From positions 1,364,001-1,428,000 of the forward strand of contig NZ_CP051261.1 in NCBI RefSeq assembly GCF_014236855.1: 64,000 nt of DNA, read 5' to 3'. The notes under the pieces were generated by a model. That model searched no databases. It was not told the DNA's origin and saw nothing but the letters and a program-made list of their open reading frames with translations. Below are positions 45,323-54,759 of the stretch, piece after piece (the first letter of the stretch is position 1; each line of letters begins with the position of its first letter). This DNA comes from Xanthomonas sp. SI (GTDB lineage Bacteria > Pseudomonadota > Gammaproteobacteria > Xanthomonadales > Xanthomonadaceae). The translations under genes were made by a program, and so were the position numbers.

Positions 45323-47479
45323 TTGAATCACTCTCCCCATCCCGGCCTGGAGGCGCTGCTGCAGCGTCCGGCCGCCGCTGCGCTGGCGCCCGCGCTGCGC
45401 GAGGCACTGCTGCAGACCTGGCAGGCGCAGCCGGAACAGACCGCGCGCGCGCCATGGCCGGTGCTGGCCGATACGCTGGACGCGCTGGCGCTGCTGTCCG
45501 CCGACGAAGCGGCGCTGCTGGCCGCACTGCTGTTCGACCTGCCCGGCTTGCGTGCGCAGCTGGCGCAGTTGCCGGTCGCGCCGCCGGCGCGGGCGCAGGC
45601 GGTGGTCGGCCTGCTCGACGGCCAGGACGCGGCCGACCAGGTCTGGGCGCTGCACGCCGGGCGCGAGGCCGGGCGCAACAGCGAGGGCCTGCGCCGGCTG
45701 CTGCTGTCGATCGTGCAGGACCTGCGTGTGGTGCCGATCCTGCTGGCGCGGCAGCTGGCGAAGATGCGCGTGGCCGACAAGCTGCCCGAGGCGCAGCGTC
45801 GCGCGCTGGCGCAGCTGACCCGCGACATCCACGCGCCGCTGGCGAACCGGCTGGGCATCTGGCAGCTGAAATGGGAACTGGAGGATCTGGCGTTCCGCCA
45901 CCTGGAGCCGGACACCTACCGGCGCATCGCGCGCGAAGTGGACGAGAGCCGGGTGGCGCGCGAGCGCTACATCGAAGCGGTCAAGAAGCTGCTGTCCAAG
46001 GCGCTGGGCGAGCAGGGCCTGCAGGCGGAGATCAGCGGCCGGCCCAAGCACATCTACAGCATCTGGCGGAAGATGCAGAAGAAGCGGCTGGCCTTCGACC
46101 AGCTGTACGACCTGCGCGCGGTGCGGGTGATGGTCGACGATGTCGCCGCCTGCTACGCCGCGCTGGGCGTGGTGCACGCGCTGTGGGCGCCGGTGCCCAG
46201 CGAGTTCGACGATTACATCGCCCGGCCCAAGGCCAACGACTACCGCTCGCTGCACACCGCCGTGGTCGGCCCGGAAGGGCGCACGATCGAGGTGCAGATC
46301 CGTACCCACGAGATGCACGCGCAGGCCGAGCTGGGCGTGGCCGCGCACTGGAAGTACAAGGAAGGCGGCAAGGGCGCGGAGAAGGCGTTCGACCGCAAGA
46401 TCACCTGGATGCGGCAACTGCTGGAGCAGTCGCAGGACGGCGAGCAGGGCGGGCTGGCCGGCGCGCTGGATGCCGAACTGGTCGAGGACCGGGTGTATGC
46501 GCTGACCCCGATGGGCGAGGTGATCGACTTGCCGCAGGGCGCCACACCGCTGGATTTCGCCTACCACGTGCACACCATGGTCGGGCATCGCTGCCGCGGC
46601 GCCAAGGTCAACAACCGCATCGTGCCGCTGACCCACAAGCTGCGCAGCGGCGACCGCGTCGAGATCCTGACCGGCAAGGAGGCCGAGCCGCGCCGCGACT
46701 GGCTGCTGCCGGCCAACGGCTACCTGGCCAGCGGTCGTTCGCGCGACAAGGTGCGCGCCTGGTTCCACAAGCTCGATCGCGCGCGCAACGTGCAGGCCGG
46801 CAAGGACCTGCTCGAGCGCGAACTCAAGCGCCTGGGCCTGCAGCATGCCGATCTGCTGCCGGCGGCGAAGAAGTTCCATGCCGACGGCATCGAGGAGCTG
46901 TACATCCAGGTCGCGCTGGGCGACGTCGGCCCCAGCCAGGTCGGCCGCGCCTTGCACGAGGCCGAACGCGCTGCGGCGCAGCCAGCCGCGCCGGCGCTGC
47001 CGCGGCCGACCGCGCGCCGCAGCGGCTTGGCCAAGTCCAAGTTCACCGTGCAGGGCGTGGGCAACCTGCTGGTGCAACTGGCGCGCTGCTGCCAGCCGGT
47101 GGCCGGCGAGCCGATCGCCGGCTACCTGACCCGCACCCGCGGCGTCACCGTGCACCGCGTCGATTGCGCGTCCTTCGCCCGGCTCGCCGCCAGCAACCCG
47201 CAACGGGTGCTGCCGGTGGAGTGGGGCCAGGCCGGCGGCGGCTACGAGGTGGACGTGCTGGTGCGGGCGATGGACCGGCGCTGGCTGCTCAAGGACATCA
47301 CCAACCTGATCGCACAGGAGGACGCGCACGTGCTGGAGATCAACAGCGACAACGTGCGCGACAGCGGCCGTACCCAGCTGCGGCTGCGGCTGAAGGTCGG
47401 CGACTACGGTCAGCTGTCCACCTTGCTCGGCAAGCTCGACGCGCTGCCCGGGGTGGACGAGGCGCGGCGTCTGGGCTGA
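45323..47479 (+). CDS. relA: (p)ppGpp synthetase RelA
   Basis: A 718-residue stringent-response synthetase. The N-terminal HD hydrolase region is degenerate (the HDxxED motif is replaced around LLFDLPGLRA), so hydrolysis is not expected. The synthetase domain reads SGRPKHIYSIWRKM, LYDLRAVRVMV and EFDDYIARPKANDYRSLHTAV, where EFDD is the ExDD signature of monofunctional RelA. It is followed by the TGS domain (VYALTPMGEVIDLPQGATPLDF) and C-terminal zinc-finger-like and ACT regions (MDRRWLLKDITNLIAQEDAHVLE). The start is TTG at 45323 (MNHSPHPG); I found no ATG nearby. It is divergent from pqqA across 255 bases. Confidence 0.95.
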   Translation: MNHSPHPGLEALLQRPAAAALAPALREALLQTWQAQPEQTARAPWPVLADTLDALALLSADEAALLAALLFDLPGLRAQLAQLPVAPPARAQAVVGLLDGQDAADQVWALHAGREAGRNSEGLRRLLLSIVQDLRVVPILLARQLAKMRVADKLPEAQRRALAQLTRDIHAPLANRLGIWQLKWELEDLAFRHLEPDTYRRIAREVDESRVARERYIEAVKKLLSKALGEQGLQAEISGRPKHIYSIWRKMQKKRLAFDQLYDLRAVRVMVDDVAACYAALGVVHALWAPVPSEFDDYIARPKANDYRSLHTAVVGPEGRTIEVQIRTHEMHAQAELGVAAHWKYKEGGKGAEKAFDRKITWMRQLLEQSQDGEQGGLAGALDAELVEDRVYALTPMGEVIDLPQGATPLDFAYHVHTMVGHRCRGAKVNNRIVPLTHKLRSGDRVEILTGKEAEPRRDWLLPANGYLASGRSRDKVRAWFHKLDRARNVQAGKDLLERELKRLGLQHADLLPAAKKFHADGIEELYIQVALGDVGPSQVGRALHEAERAAAQPAAPALPRPTARRSGLAKSKFTVQGVGNLLVQLARCCQPVAGEPIAGYLTRTRGVTVHRVDCASFARLAASNPQRVLPVEWGQAGGGYEVDVLVRAMDRRWLLKDITNLIAQEDAHVLEINSDNVRDSGRTQLRLRLKVGDYGQLSTLLGKLDALPGVDEARRLG

Positions 47480-47503
47480 CCCGGGCCGCGCGCTGCGTGC
47501 GCA

Positions 47504-47522
47504 TGCATGGTCTTGCCATGCA
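47504..47522. terminator. Possible weak relA terminator hairpin
   Basis: TGCATGG (47504-47510) and CCATGCA (47516-47522) pair around TCTTG, 25 bases after the relA stop and 20 before the next start. No T-run follows. Confidence 0.3.
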
Positions 47523-47541
47523 CGCACGCTAAGCTTGCGCG

Positions 47542-49071
47542 GTGAGCAAGCCGCCAGATCAGATCAAGGACGAACGCCGGCGCCCGCAACGGTCGGTGCC
47601 GCTGTGGCGCGATCGCCGTGTCTGGCGTTGCGTGCTGGCGGCCTTGCTGCTGGTGGCGATGACCCTGGTGGTGTTCCGCCGCCCGCTGGCCGATCTGCTG
47701 TGGCCGGAAACGCGTATCCAGCAACTGCTCGATCAGGGCAACGCCGCATTGCGCGCCGGCCGCCTCAGCGCGGCCGACGGCAGCGGCGCGCGCGAGCGCT
47801 ACGAGGCGGCGCTGGCGCTGGACGGCGACCGCTCGCAGGCGCGGGCCGGGCTGGCCGCGACCGGCCGCGCCGCGCTCGGCCAGGCGCGTGCGGCGCTGGC
47901 CGCCGGGCGCTATGCGCAGGTGCGCTCGGCGTTGGCGCTGGCGCGCGCGCTGCAGGTGCCGCGCGCCGACGCCGATCGCATCGACGCCGCCTTGCGCCAG
48001 CGCGAGGCGGCGCATGCCGGGCTCGACCAACTGCTGCAAAAGGCGGCGCAGGCCCAGCGCGAGGGCCGCCTGGACGGCACGCCCGACGCGGCGCTGCCGC
48101 TGTACCGGCAGGTGCTGGAGTTCGCACCGGAACGGACCGAGGCACTGGAAGGTCGCGAGGATGCCTTGTCGGAATTGCTGCAGCGCGCGCAGGCGGCGCT
48201 GGCGCGCGGCGACGTGGCGGCGGCCGCGGCGCTGGTGGACAGCGCCCGCGACTACGATCCCGGACACGTCGACCTGCCGGCGGCGCAGGCGGCGCTGAAT
48301 CGCGCGCTGGAAGCCTTGCAGCGCGAAGCCGATGCCGCGCTGCGCCGGCAGCGGCCGGACGCCGCGGCGCGCGCCCTGGCCAAGCTGCGTGCCGCGGCCC
48401 CCGATGCGGCCGGCGTGCGCGATGGCGAGGAACGCGTGGCCGCGGCGTATGCGGCGCAGGCCACGCGCGCCGCGGCCGATTTCCGTTTCGCCGAGGCCGA
48501 GCGCGCGCTGCAGAAGGGGCAGGCGATAGCGCCCGACAACCGTGCGCTGGCCGACGCGCGGCAGGCGCTGACGCGTGCGCGGCAAAGCCAGGCCACGCTG
48601 CATTCGCCGCTGTCGCCCGCCGCGCGCGCGCGCCGGCTGCAGACAGTGCTGACGCAGCTGCAGGCGGCCGAGGCGCGCGGCGACTGGCTGACCCCGCCAG
48701 GCAGCAGCGCCTACGACGCGCTGCAGGCGGCGCAGGTGCTGGCGCCGCGCGATGTGCGCGTGCGCAGTGCCGAGCAGCGTGTGCTGGCGGCGCTGCGGCG
48801 CTGCTTCGACGACGAGTTGCGGGGCAATCGGGTGCTGGCGGCGAGCGCGTGCTACGACGCCTGGCGTGCGCTGGCGCCGGGCGGCAACGGCGTAGCCGCG
48901 GCACGCCGGCGCCTGGCGCAGCGCTGGCTCGCGGTCGGCGACGAGCGCCTGAGCGCCGGCGATGCCGACTTCGCGCGCGAAGCCCTGCGCCGCGCCCGCG
49001 CGATCGATCCGGGCACACCGGAACTCGCCGCGTTCGAGCGCCGCTTGCGGAGTTTGTCGCCTGGGGGTTGA
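47542..49071 (+). CDS. Membrane-anchored TPR-like repeat protein
   Basis: A 509-residue protein with a cytoplasmic basic N-terminus (KDERRRPQRS), one transmembrane helix at about residues 30-47 (CVLAALLLVAMTLVVF), and a long Ala/Leu/Arg-rich helical region. Degenerate TPR-like repeats of about 34-60 residues recur, for example GNAALRAGRLSA, GQARAALAAGRYAQ, RAQAALARGDVAAA, ERALQKGQAIAPDN and GDERLSAGDADF. It probably scaffolds other proteins in the periplasm. The start is GTG at 47542. It follows relA by 62 bases. I know of no named homologue; a link to stringent response is not implied. Confidence 0.72.
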   Translation: MSKPPDQIKDERRRPQRSVPLWRDRRVWRCVLAALLLVAMTLVVFRRPLADLLWPETRIQQLLDQGNAALRAGRLSAADGSGARERYEAALALDGDRSQARAGLAATGRAALGQARAALAAGRYAQVRSALALARALQVPRADADRIDAALRQREAAHAGLDQLLQKAAQAQREGRLDGTPDAALPLYRQVLEFAPERTEALEGREDALSELLQRAQAALARGDVAAAAALVDSARDYDPGHVDLPAAQAALNRALEALQREADAALRRQRPDAAARALAKLRAAAPDAAGVRDGEERVAAAYAAQATRAAADFRFAEAERALQKGQAIAPDNRALADARQALTRARQSQATLHSPLSPAARARRLQTVLTQLQAAEARGDWLTPPGSSAYDALQAAQVLAPRDVRVRSAEQRVLAALRRCFDDELRGNRVLAASACYDAWRALAPGGNGVAAARRRLAQRWLAVGDERLSAGDADFAREALRRARAIDPGTPELAAFERRLRSLSPGG

Positions 49072-49418
49072 GCGGTTTTGTGTCGCGCCCGACCTTGCAG
49101 GAGGCTCCAGTGCCAGCGACGCCAAAGCTTGCTGTTTCTGTCGCGGTTGATTACCCGAGGACGCCGCAACCGCTCCTGCAGAAGCTGGCCGGCATACTGC
49201 TTGCGCTTCTTCGGACGCAATCCGAAACCGTTGGATCCACCGCTTCGTTTGTCGCGGCTGAAGCCGCTCCTACAGTGCACCCAGCAAGTTCGCTGCAAGC
49301 TTCTGTAGGAGCGGCTTCAGCCGCGACGCCTTACCGGTAGCGCATCCGGTCGATGGCCCGACTCCAGCCAGCGCCGCTTCTGTCCGGTTCTGTCGGGCGT
49401 CAACGAATCGCAGCACTC
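49072..49418. other. Intergenic region with GTAG repeats and decayed copies
   Basis: These 347 bases contain the GTAG pair at 49251-49327 and, around 49135-49195, a degenerate version (GTCGCGG to CCGCTCCTGCAGAAG). The open frame running across it from 47535 is a shadow of the repeat protein. No gene supported. Confidence 0.6.
49251..49327. repeat. GTAG-type REP pair, tail to tail
   Basis: GTCGCGGCTGAAGCCGCTCC plus TACA (49251-49274) and its exact reverse complement (49304-49327) flank 29 bases. Relative to the copy at 39281 the two monomers are in the opposite order. Confidence 0.85.
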
Positions 49419-51515
49419 CTAGTCCAGAAACACCTGCCGCACCGTGGCGCGCGCCGCGTCCAGCGAGAAGTGAGTGGCGATGTTGCGCAGGCCGTTGCCG
49501 GCGAGCGTGTTCCACAGCGCCTCGTCGGTGTACAGCTGCGCCAGTGCGGCGACGAACTGCGGCGCGCTGTCGGCGATCAGCACGTCCTCGCCGTGGCGCA
49601 GGTGCATGCCTTCCACCGCGCAGGGCGTGGCCACCACCGGTTGCCCGTGCGCCATGCTCAGGTTGACCTTGCCCTTGACCCCGGCGCCGAAGCGCAGCGG
49701 CGCCACCGCGATGCGGATCTCGTCCATGTAGGCGGCGATGTCCGGTACGTAGCCGTGCAATTCCACCCCGGGTGTGGCCGCGCCGAGACGGCGGATGTCG
49801 TCGGGCATGTCGGCGCCGATGCAGTGGAAGTGCAGCTCCGGCAGCAGCGCGCGCAGCGGCGGGAATACCTCGTGCAGGAACCAGCGCACCGCATCCACGT
49901 TGGGCGCATGGCGGAAGCCGCCGACGAACACCAGATCGCGGCGCTGCGCCCACGGCAGGCCCGGTCCGGCCACCTCGTGCAGGTTGGAGATCAGCGCGGT
50001 GCGCACCTGCGGCGCCTCGCGTTGCAGCTGTTCGCGCTCGACCCCGCTGACCAGCACGGTGACATCGACCTGGGCCATCACCTCCAGCTCGCGCGTGCGG
50101 GTGCGTTCGGCCTCGCGCAGCAGCCGTGCGTCGCCGGCCAGCTCGGCGCCGCGGCGCTCGCGCAGGTAGTGCAGGTCGACGGTATCGAACAGTCGCCGCG
50201 CCTGCGGCGCGAAGCGGCGCAGCAGCGGCAGGCAGGCGTGGGCGACATGGTGGCGTACCAGCAGTACCGCATGGAAGCGCGCGCCGTGCTGCTGCAGGAA
50301 CCCGCTCACGCTCTTCAGGTACGGCGCGTACCACACCTCCACGCCGAGCCGCTGCAGCGCCTCGCTGTGGCGGCTGGCGTACTCGCGGCCGCTGGGCACG
50401 AACACCACGTGCGCGCCTTCCTGCAGCAGCAGGCGGATCAGGTTGAGCTGGCGCAGCGAGGCCGAGTCGCGGTCCGGCTGCGGCACCGCCTCGTCGAGGA
50501 TCAGCACCTGGCGCTGCTGCCGGTGCAGTTGCGCCGGGGTTGGCGTGGTGCCTGGCAGCAGCTGCTGCGCCAGCACATCGACCCATTTGGCCGCGAACAC
50601 GCCGCGGTTGCGCACCTGATAGGCCTTGATGCCGCTGCCGGTATCGGTGCCGTTGCTGGTGCCCTCGTCGTGCACCACTTGGCTCGCTGGCTGCAGCAGG
50701 GTGCGCAGTCCGGCCTTGCGCACGGCGAAGGCGAGGTCGGTGTCTTCGTAGTAGGCCGGCATGTAGCGCGTGTCGAAGCCGCCCAGCGCCAGGAAGCGTT
50801 GGCGCTCGATCGCCAGCGCCGCGCCAGCGCCGTAATCGATGTCGCGCAGGTAGGCGTAGCGCGGATCGTCCGGCGATTCGAAGCGGCCGTAGCTCCAGGC
50901 GCTGCCGTCGGCGAAGACCACGCCGCCGGCTTCCTGCAGGCGTCCGTCCGGGTACAGCAGCTGCGCGGTGACCAGGCCGGCCTGCGGCACCTGCGCGAAG
51001 GTGTCCAGCAGCGCGTCCAGCCAGCCCGGCTGCGGCACCGTGTCGTTGTTGAGGAACACCAAGTAGCGTCCGCGCGCGCGCGCCGCGCCGTCGTTGCAGG
51101 TGGCGATGAAGCCGCCGTTCTGGCTGCGTACGTGGTAGTGCAGGCCCTGGAGTTGCGGCAGCCAGTGAATGGTCTCGTCGCTGCTGCCGTCGTCGATCAC
51201 CAGGATCTCGCAGGCCGCCGCCGGCGGGTGCGCGGCCAGCGCGCGCAGGCAGGCGAGGGTATGCGCGACGTGGTTGTAGACCGGGATCACGATGCTGACC
51301 AGCGGCGCGTCGCTGGCCGGCACCGCGAAGGCGGCGAACGGCTGCGGCGCGACCGCGAACAGCGTGCGCCGCGGCGGCGGCAACGGCTGCGCATGCACCC
51401 GCAGCCGCTGCCAGGTGCTGCGCCAGCCGCGCGCGCGCAGGCTGGCCAGGCCGCGCCGCAACAGGCCGGCAAAACGGTTCAGGGCGTAGCGCAGGTTCGC
51501 CCAGGACATCGACAT
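49419..51515 (-). CDS. Two-domain glycosyltransferase (GT2 plus GT4-like)
   Basis: A 698-residue cytoplasmic or membrane-associated enzyme with two glycosyltransferase modules. The GT2 domain begins near residue 90 (PLVSIVIPVYNHVAHTLACL) and shows ILVIDDGSSDET, FLNNDTVPQPGW (the DxD-like metal site) and YYEDTDLAFAVRKAG. The second module (about 330-698) is GT-B/GT4-like: VLILDEAVPQPDRDSASLRQ, DLVFVGGFRHAPNVDAVRWF and APLRFGAGVKGKVNLSMAHG. Such fused proteins decorate LPS O-chains, capsules or surface proteins. No other polysaccharide genes are nearby, so its acceptor is unknown. The ATG at 51515 has a GGAG ribosome site 8 bases upstream; 51509 is an alternative. Confidence 0.88.
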   Translation of the reverse strand: MSMSWANLRYALNRFAGLLRRGLASLRARGWRSTWQRLRVHAQPLPPPRRTLFAVAPQPFAAFAVPASDAPLVSIVIPVYNHVAHTLACLRALAAHPPAAACEILVIDDGSSDETIHWLPQLQGLHYHVRSQNGGFIATCNDGAARARGRYLVFLNNDTVPQPGWLDALLDTFAQVPQAGLVTAQLLYPDGRLQEAGGVVFADGSAWSYGRFESPDDPRYAYLRDIDYGAGAALAIERQRFLALGGFDTRYMPAYYEDTDLAFAVRKAGLRTLLQPASQVVHDEGTSNGTDTGSGIKAYQVRNRGVFAAKWVDVLAQQLLPGTTPTPAQLHRQQRQVLILDEAVPQPDRDSASLRQLNLIRLLLQEGAHVVFVPSGREYASRHSEALQRLGVEVWYAPYLKSVSGFLQQHGARFHAVLLVRHHVAHACLPLLRRFAPQARRLFDTVDLHYLRERRGAELAGDARLLREAERTRTRELEVMAQVDVTVLVSGVEREQLQREAPQVRTALISNLHEVAGPGLPWAQRRDLVFVGGFRHAPNVDAVRWFLHEVFPPLRALLPELHFHCIGADMPDDIRRLGAATPGVELHGYVPDIAAYMDEIRIAVAPLRFGAGVKGKVNLSMAHGQPVVATPCAVEGMHLRHGEDVLIADSAPQFVAALAQLYTDEALWNTLAGNGLRNIATHFSLDAARATVRQVFLD

Positions 51516-51608
51516 CCGTTGCAACTCCAGCTTAAACAAATGGGACCCCGCGCCGCGCTGCCTGCTGGCCTGCGCTAGACTCGCCGGAATTTACATTCTC
51601 GCATCCCC

Positions 51609-54053
51609 GTGCCACGACGCTACGACGACAACGACACCGACGATCAGGACACCGACGATCTCGACAGCGGCGCCTCGCCCTGGCGCCGGCGCCTGCTCAC
51701 CTGGGGCCTGGCGGCCACCGCGCTGGGCCTGGGCTTCCTGATCCCGTACACGGTCTATCTGAACAAGCAGGTGACGCAGCGCTTCGGCGAACTGCGCTGG
51801 CAGATTCCGACCCGGGTCTACGCCCGCCCGCTGGGGCTGGCGCCGGACACGGCGATGGATGCGCAGACGCTGAAGACCGAACTGGACGCGGCCAGCTACC
51901 GCGAGGACGCCGGCGCGCAGCGTCCCGGCACCTACCAGCAGGACGGCAGCCGCTTCGTCATCGCCAGCCGCGGCTATATCGACGTGGACGGCCGGGTCGC
52001 GCCCAGGCGCGTGGAAGTGAGCCTGTCCGGCGGCCGCGTGGCGGCGCTGCGCGATGCGCAGACGCGCAAGTCGCTGACCGCCGCGCGGCTGGATCCGGCG
52101 CGCATCGCCACCTTGTACGGGCAGAAACAGGAAGAGCGGCGGCTGGTGCGGGTGGACGAAGTGCCCGAGCTGCTGGTCACCGGCCTGCAGGCGGTGGAAG
52201 ACCGCGACTTCAACTACCACCACGGCATCGACCTCAGCGGCATGGTGCGCGCGGCGTGGGTGATGGTGCGCTCCGGCGGCAAGAGCCGGCAGGGTGCCAG
52301 CACCTTGACCCAGCAGCTGGCGCGCAGCGGCCTGCTCGGCATCGGCAAGGAGCAGACGCTCACCCGCAAGTTCAACGAGATCCTGTACGCGCTGATCATG
52401 GAAGCGCGCTACGACAAGCGCACCATCCTCGAGGCCTATCTGAACCAGGTCTACCTGGGCCAGCGCGGCAGCCAGGCGATCCACGGCGTGGCTTCGGGCG
52501 CGGAATTCTGGTTCGGGCGCGAACTGGATTCGCTGCCGCCGGAGCAGGTGGCGTTGCTGATCGGCCTGGTCAAGGGGCCGTCGTACTACGACCCGCGGCG
52601 CTTCCCCGAGCGCGCGATGGACCGGCGCAATTTCGTGCTCGGCAAGCTGCGCGAGAGCGAGCTGATCGACGAACCCACCTACCGCAAGGCGCTGGCCGCG
52701 CCGTTGGGCGTGCCGGCCAATCCGGGACTGGTCGCGGCCAACCGCTTCCCGGCCTACGTGGACCTGGTGCGCCGCCAGCTGGCGCGCGACTACCCGGAAA
52801 GCGCGCTGCAGGGCGCCGGGCTGAGCGTGCTGACCGGCATGTCGCCGTCGGCGCAGGCCTATGCCGAAGGCGCGGTGACCCGCACCCTCACCGCGCTGGA
52901 AACCAACAAGAAGCGCCCGCCGCTGCAGGCCGGGCTGGTGCTGACCGACACCCACAACGGCGACGTGCTGGCGGTGGTCGGCAGCCGCGACGTGTCGCAG
53001 CCTGGCTTCAACCGCGCGATCGAGGCGCAGCGTCAGGTCGGCTCGCTGCTCAAGCCGTTCGTGTATCTGCTGGCGCTGGCGCAGCCGGACCACTACTCGC
53101 TGGCCAGTTGGGTCGACGATTCGCCGGTGACGGTGCAGCTCAGCCGCGGCAAGCGCTGGACCCCGGGCAATTCCGACAACCGCAGCCACGGCACGGTGCG
53201 GGTGGTCGATGCGCTGGCGCATTCGTACAACCAGGCCACGGTGCGGATCGGCATGCAGGTCGGGCCGGAGCGGGTGGCGCAGCTGATCAAGGTGCTGGCC
53301 GGGCTCGAGGCCGAGAACAATCCGTCGCTGATCCTGGGCGCGACCGACCAGAGCCCGTACGCGATGACCCAGCTGTACCAGTTCCTCGCCTCCGGCGGCG
53401 AGATCCAGCCGCTGCACGCGGTGCGCGGCGTGCTCGATCCGCAGGGCAAGCTGCTCAAGCGCTACGACAAGGCTCCGGCGCCGGCGCAGGAAGGCGATTC
53501 GGTCGCCGCCAACCTGGTCGGGCTGGCGCTGCAGCAGGTGGTCAGCAACGGCACCGCGCGGCAGCTGCTCGGCGACGGCCTGGGCAAGCTGACCCCGGCC
53601 GGCAAGACCGGCACCAGCAACGATGGCGTGGACAGCTGGTACGCCGGCTACACCGGCGATCATCTGGCGGTGATCTGGATCGGCAACGACCAGAACAAGC
53701 AGACCGGCCTGTACGGCGCCACCGGCGCGATGCGGGTATGGTCGGGCATCTTCGCGCGGCTGCCGAGTTCGCCGTTGAAGGTGCAGGGCAAGGGCATCGA
53801 CTGGCAATGGATGGACCCGGCCGGCAGCAACAGCACCGATCCCAGCTGCCCCGGCGCGCGCCAGTTCCCGTTCGTGGTCGGCTTCGCCCCGGCGTTTGCG
53901 CCATGCGCGCCGCCGCAGGCGCTGCCCGAAGAAGGCCAGCCCGCCGCCGAGGGCGAGCAGAGCCGTGGCGGCGGCTGGCGCAGCTGGTTCGGCCTGGACA
54001 AGAAGAAAGAAACGCCGCCCGCCGACGCGGCGTCCACCCCTCCGGCGCAATGA
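51609..54053 (+). CDS. mrcB: Penicillin-binding protein 1B (class A PBP)
   Basis: An 814-residue bifunctional peptidoglycan synthase of the inner membrane. A short acidic cytoplasmic tail and one transmembrane helix (about residues 30-50) come first, then the UB2H-like domain. The glycosyltransferase domain (GT51) has AVEDRDFNYHHGIDLSGMVRA and QGASTLTQQLARS. The transpeptidase domain has the active Ser in GSLLKPFVYLLALA, SYNQATV and KTGTSNDGVDSWYAGY (KTG). The tail after about 770 is Pro/Glu/Lys-rich. The start is GTG at 51609. Downstream is a TPR lipoprotein gene whose position matches the PBP1b activator LpoP in Pseudomonas. Confidence 0.96.
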   Translation: MPRRYDDNDTDDQDTDDLDSGASPWRRRLLTWGLAATALGLGFLIPYTVYLNKQVTQRFGELRWQIPTRVYARPLGLAPDTAMDAQTLKTELDAASYREDAGAQRPGTYQQDGSRFVIASRGYIDVDGRVAPRRVEVSLSGGRVAALRDAQTRKSLTAARLDPARIATLYGQKQEERRLVRVDEVPELLVTGLQAVEDRDFNYHHGIDLSGMVRAAWVMVRSGGKSRQGASTLTQQLARSGLLGIGKEQTLTRKFNEILYALIMEARYDKRTILEAYLNQVYLGQRGSQAIHGVASGAEFWFGRELDSLPPEQVALLIGLVKGPSYYDPRRFPERAMDRRNFVLGKLRESELIDEPTYRKALAAPLGVPANPGLVAANRFPAYVDLVRRQLARDYPESALQGAGLSVLTGMSPSAQAYAEGAVTRTLTALETNKKRPPLQAGLVLTDTHNGDVLAVVGSRDVSQPGFNRAIEAQRQVGSLLKPFVYLLALAQPDHYSLASWVDDSPVTVQLSRGKRWTPGNSDNRSHGTVRVVDALAHSYNQATVRIGMQVGPERVAQLIKVLAGLEAENNPSLILGATDQSPYAMTQLYQFLASGGEIQPLHAVRGVLDPQGKLLKRYDKAPAPAQEGDSVAANLVGLALQQVVSNGTARQLLGDGLGKLTPAGKTGTSNDGVDSWYAGYTGDHLAVIWIGNDQNKQTGLYGATGAMRVWSGIFARLPSSPLKVQGKGIDWQWMDPAGSNSTDPSCPGARQFPFVVGFAPAFAPCAPPQALPEEGQPAAEGEQSRGGGWRSWFGLDKKKETPPADAASTPPAQ

Positions 54054-54060
54054 TCCACGG

Positions 54061-54594
54061 ATGCCTGCCATGACCCGATACGCCCCTACCGTCGCCATCG
54101 CCGCGCTCAGCCTGCTGCTGGCCTCCTGCGTCAGCGCGCCGCCGCCGCCGCCCCCGCCGCCGGTGGACACCACTACCCCGGCGCAGCGCGTGGCCGTGAT
54201 CGACGCCAGCGGCGGTGCCGACGACACCGAACTGAGCGTGCAGCCGTTGCGCGATCCGCAGGTCGAGGACCTGCGCGACAGCGCCAAGCGCAAGCGCGCG
54301 GCCGGCGACCTGGCCGGCGCGGCGGCGGCGCTGGACCAGGCCCTGCAACTGGTGCCGGAAGATCCGGCGCTGCTGCAGGACCGCGCCGAACTGGCCTTGC
54401 TGCTGAAGGACGACGCGGGCGCCGAGGTCTTCGCCAAGCGCGCCGTGGACCTGGGCTCGCAGACCGGTCCGCTGTGCCGGCGCCACTGGGCCACCATCGA
54501 GCAGTCGCGCCTGGCCCGCGGGCAGAAGGAGAACGCGGCGTCCGCGCATGCGCATATCGAGGGCTGCACGGTGGCGGGGATCAAGCGGTATTGA
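54061..54594 (+). CDS. TPR lipoprotein next to mrcB, candidate PBP1b activator (LpoP-like)
   Basis: A 177-residue outer-membrane-type lipoprotein. Residues 1-22 are a lipoprotein signal with lipobox LLASC, followed by a run of eight prolines (APPPPPPPPVD). A TPR-like helical region follows (EDLRDSAKRKRAAGDLAGAAAALDQALQLVPEDPALLQDRAELALLL). Two Cys occur late (PLCRRH and EGCTV). It starts 7 bases after mrcB stops, with ATG codons at 54061 and 54070. In Pseudomonas aeruginosa a TPR lipoprotein, LpoP, is encoded beside ponB and activates PBP1b; the same arrangement here makes this a likely counterpart. That is inference from position and architecture; a direct match was not tested. Confidence 0.78.
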   Translation: MPAMTRYAPTVAIAALSLLLASCVSAPPPPPPPPVDTTTPAQRVAVIDASGGADDTELSVQPLRDPQVEDLRDSAKRKRAAGDLAGAAAALDQALQLVPEDPALLQDRAELALLLKDDAGAEVFAKRAVDLGSQTGPLCRRHWATIEQSRLARGQKENAASAHAHIEGCTVAGIKRY

Positions 54595-54602
54595 TTGAGA
54601 GC

Positions 54603-54753
54603 TGGGATTGGGGATTGGGGATTCGGGATTGGTAGAAGCGACGGCGGTTCGGTTGTTTGTGGCAGGCAGATATCGCCACTTCGGTGGGCGCACTAAATAG
54701 CGAAACCGACGTGCCGCTCTAACGAATCCCCAATCCCGAATCCCCAATCCCGG
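54603..54753. repeat. Heptad hairpin element 9, before yoaA
   Basis: The left arm 54603-54632 (GGGATTG, GGGATTC units) and the right arm 54723-54751 enclose an 89-base loop that begins TAGAAGCG. The right arm ends about 7 bases before the yoaA ATG. Confidence 0.88.
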
Positions 54754-54759
54754 CCCCCA

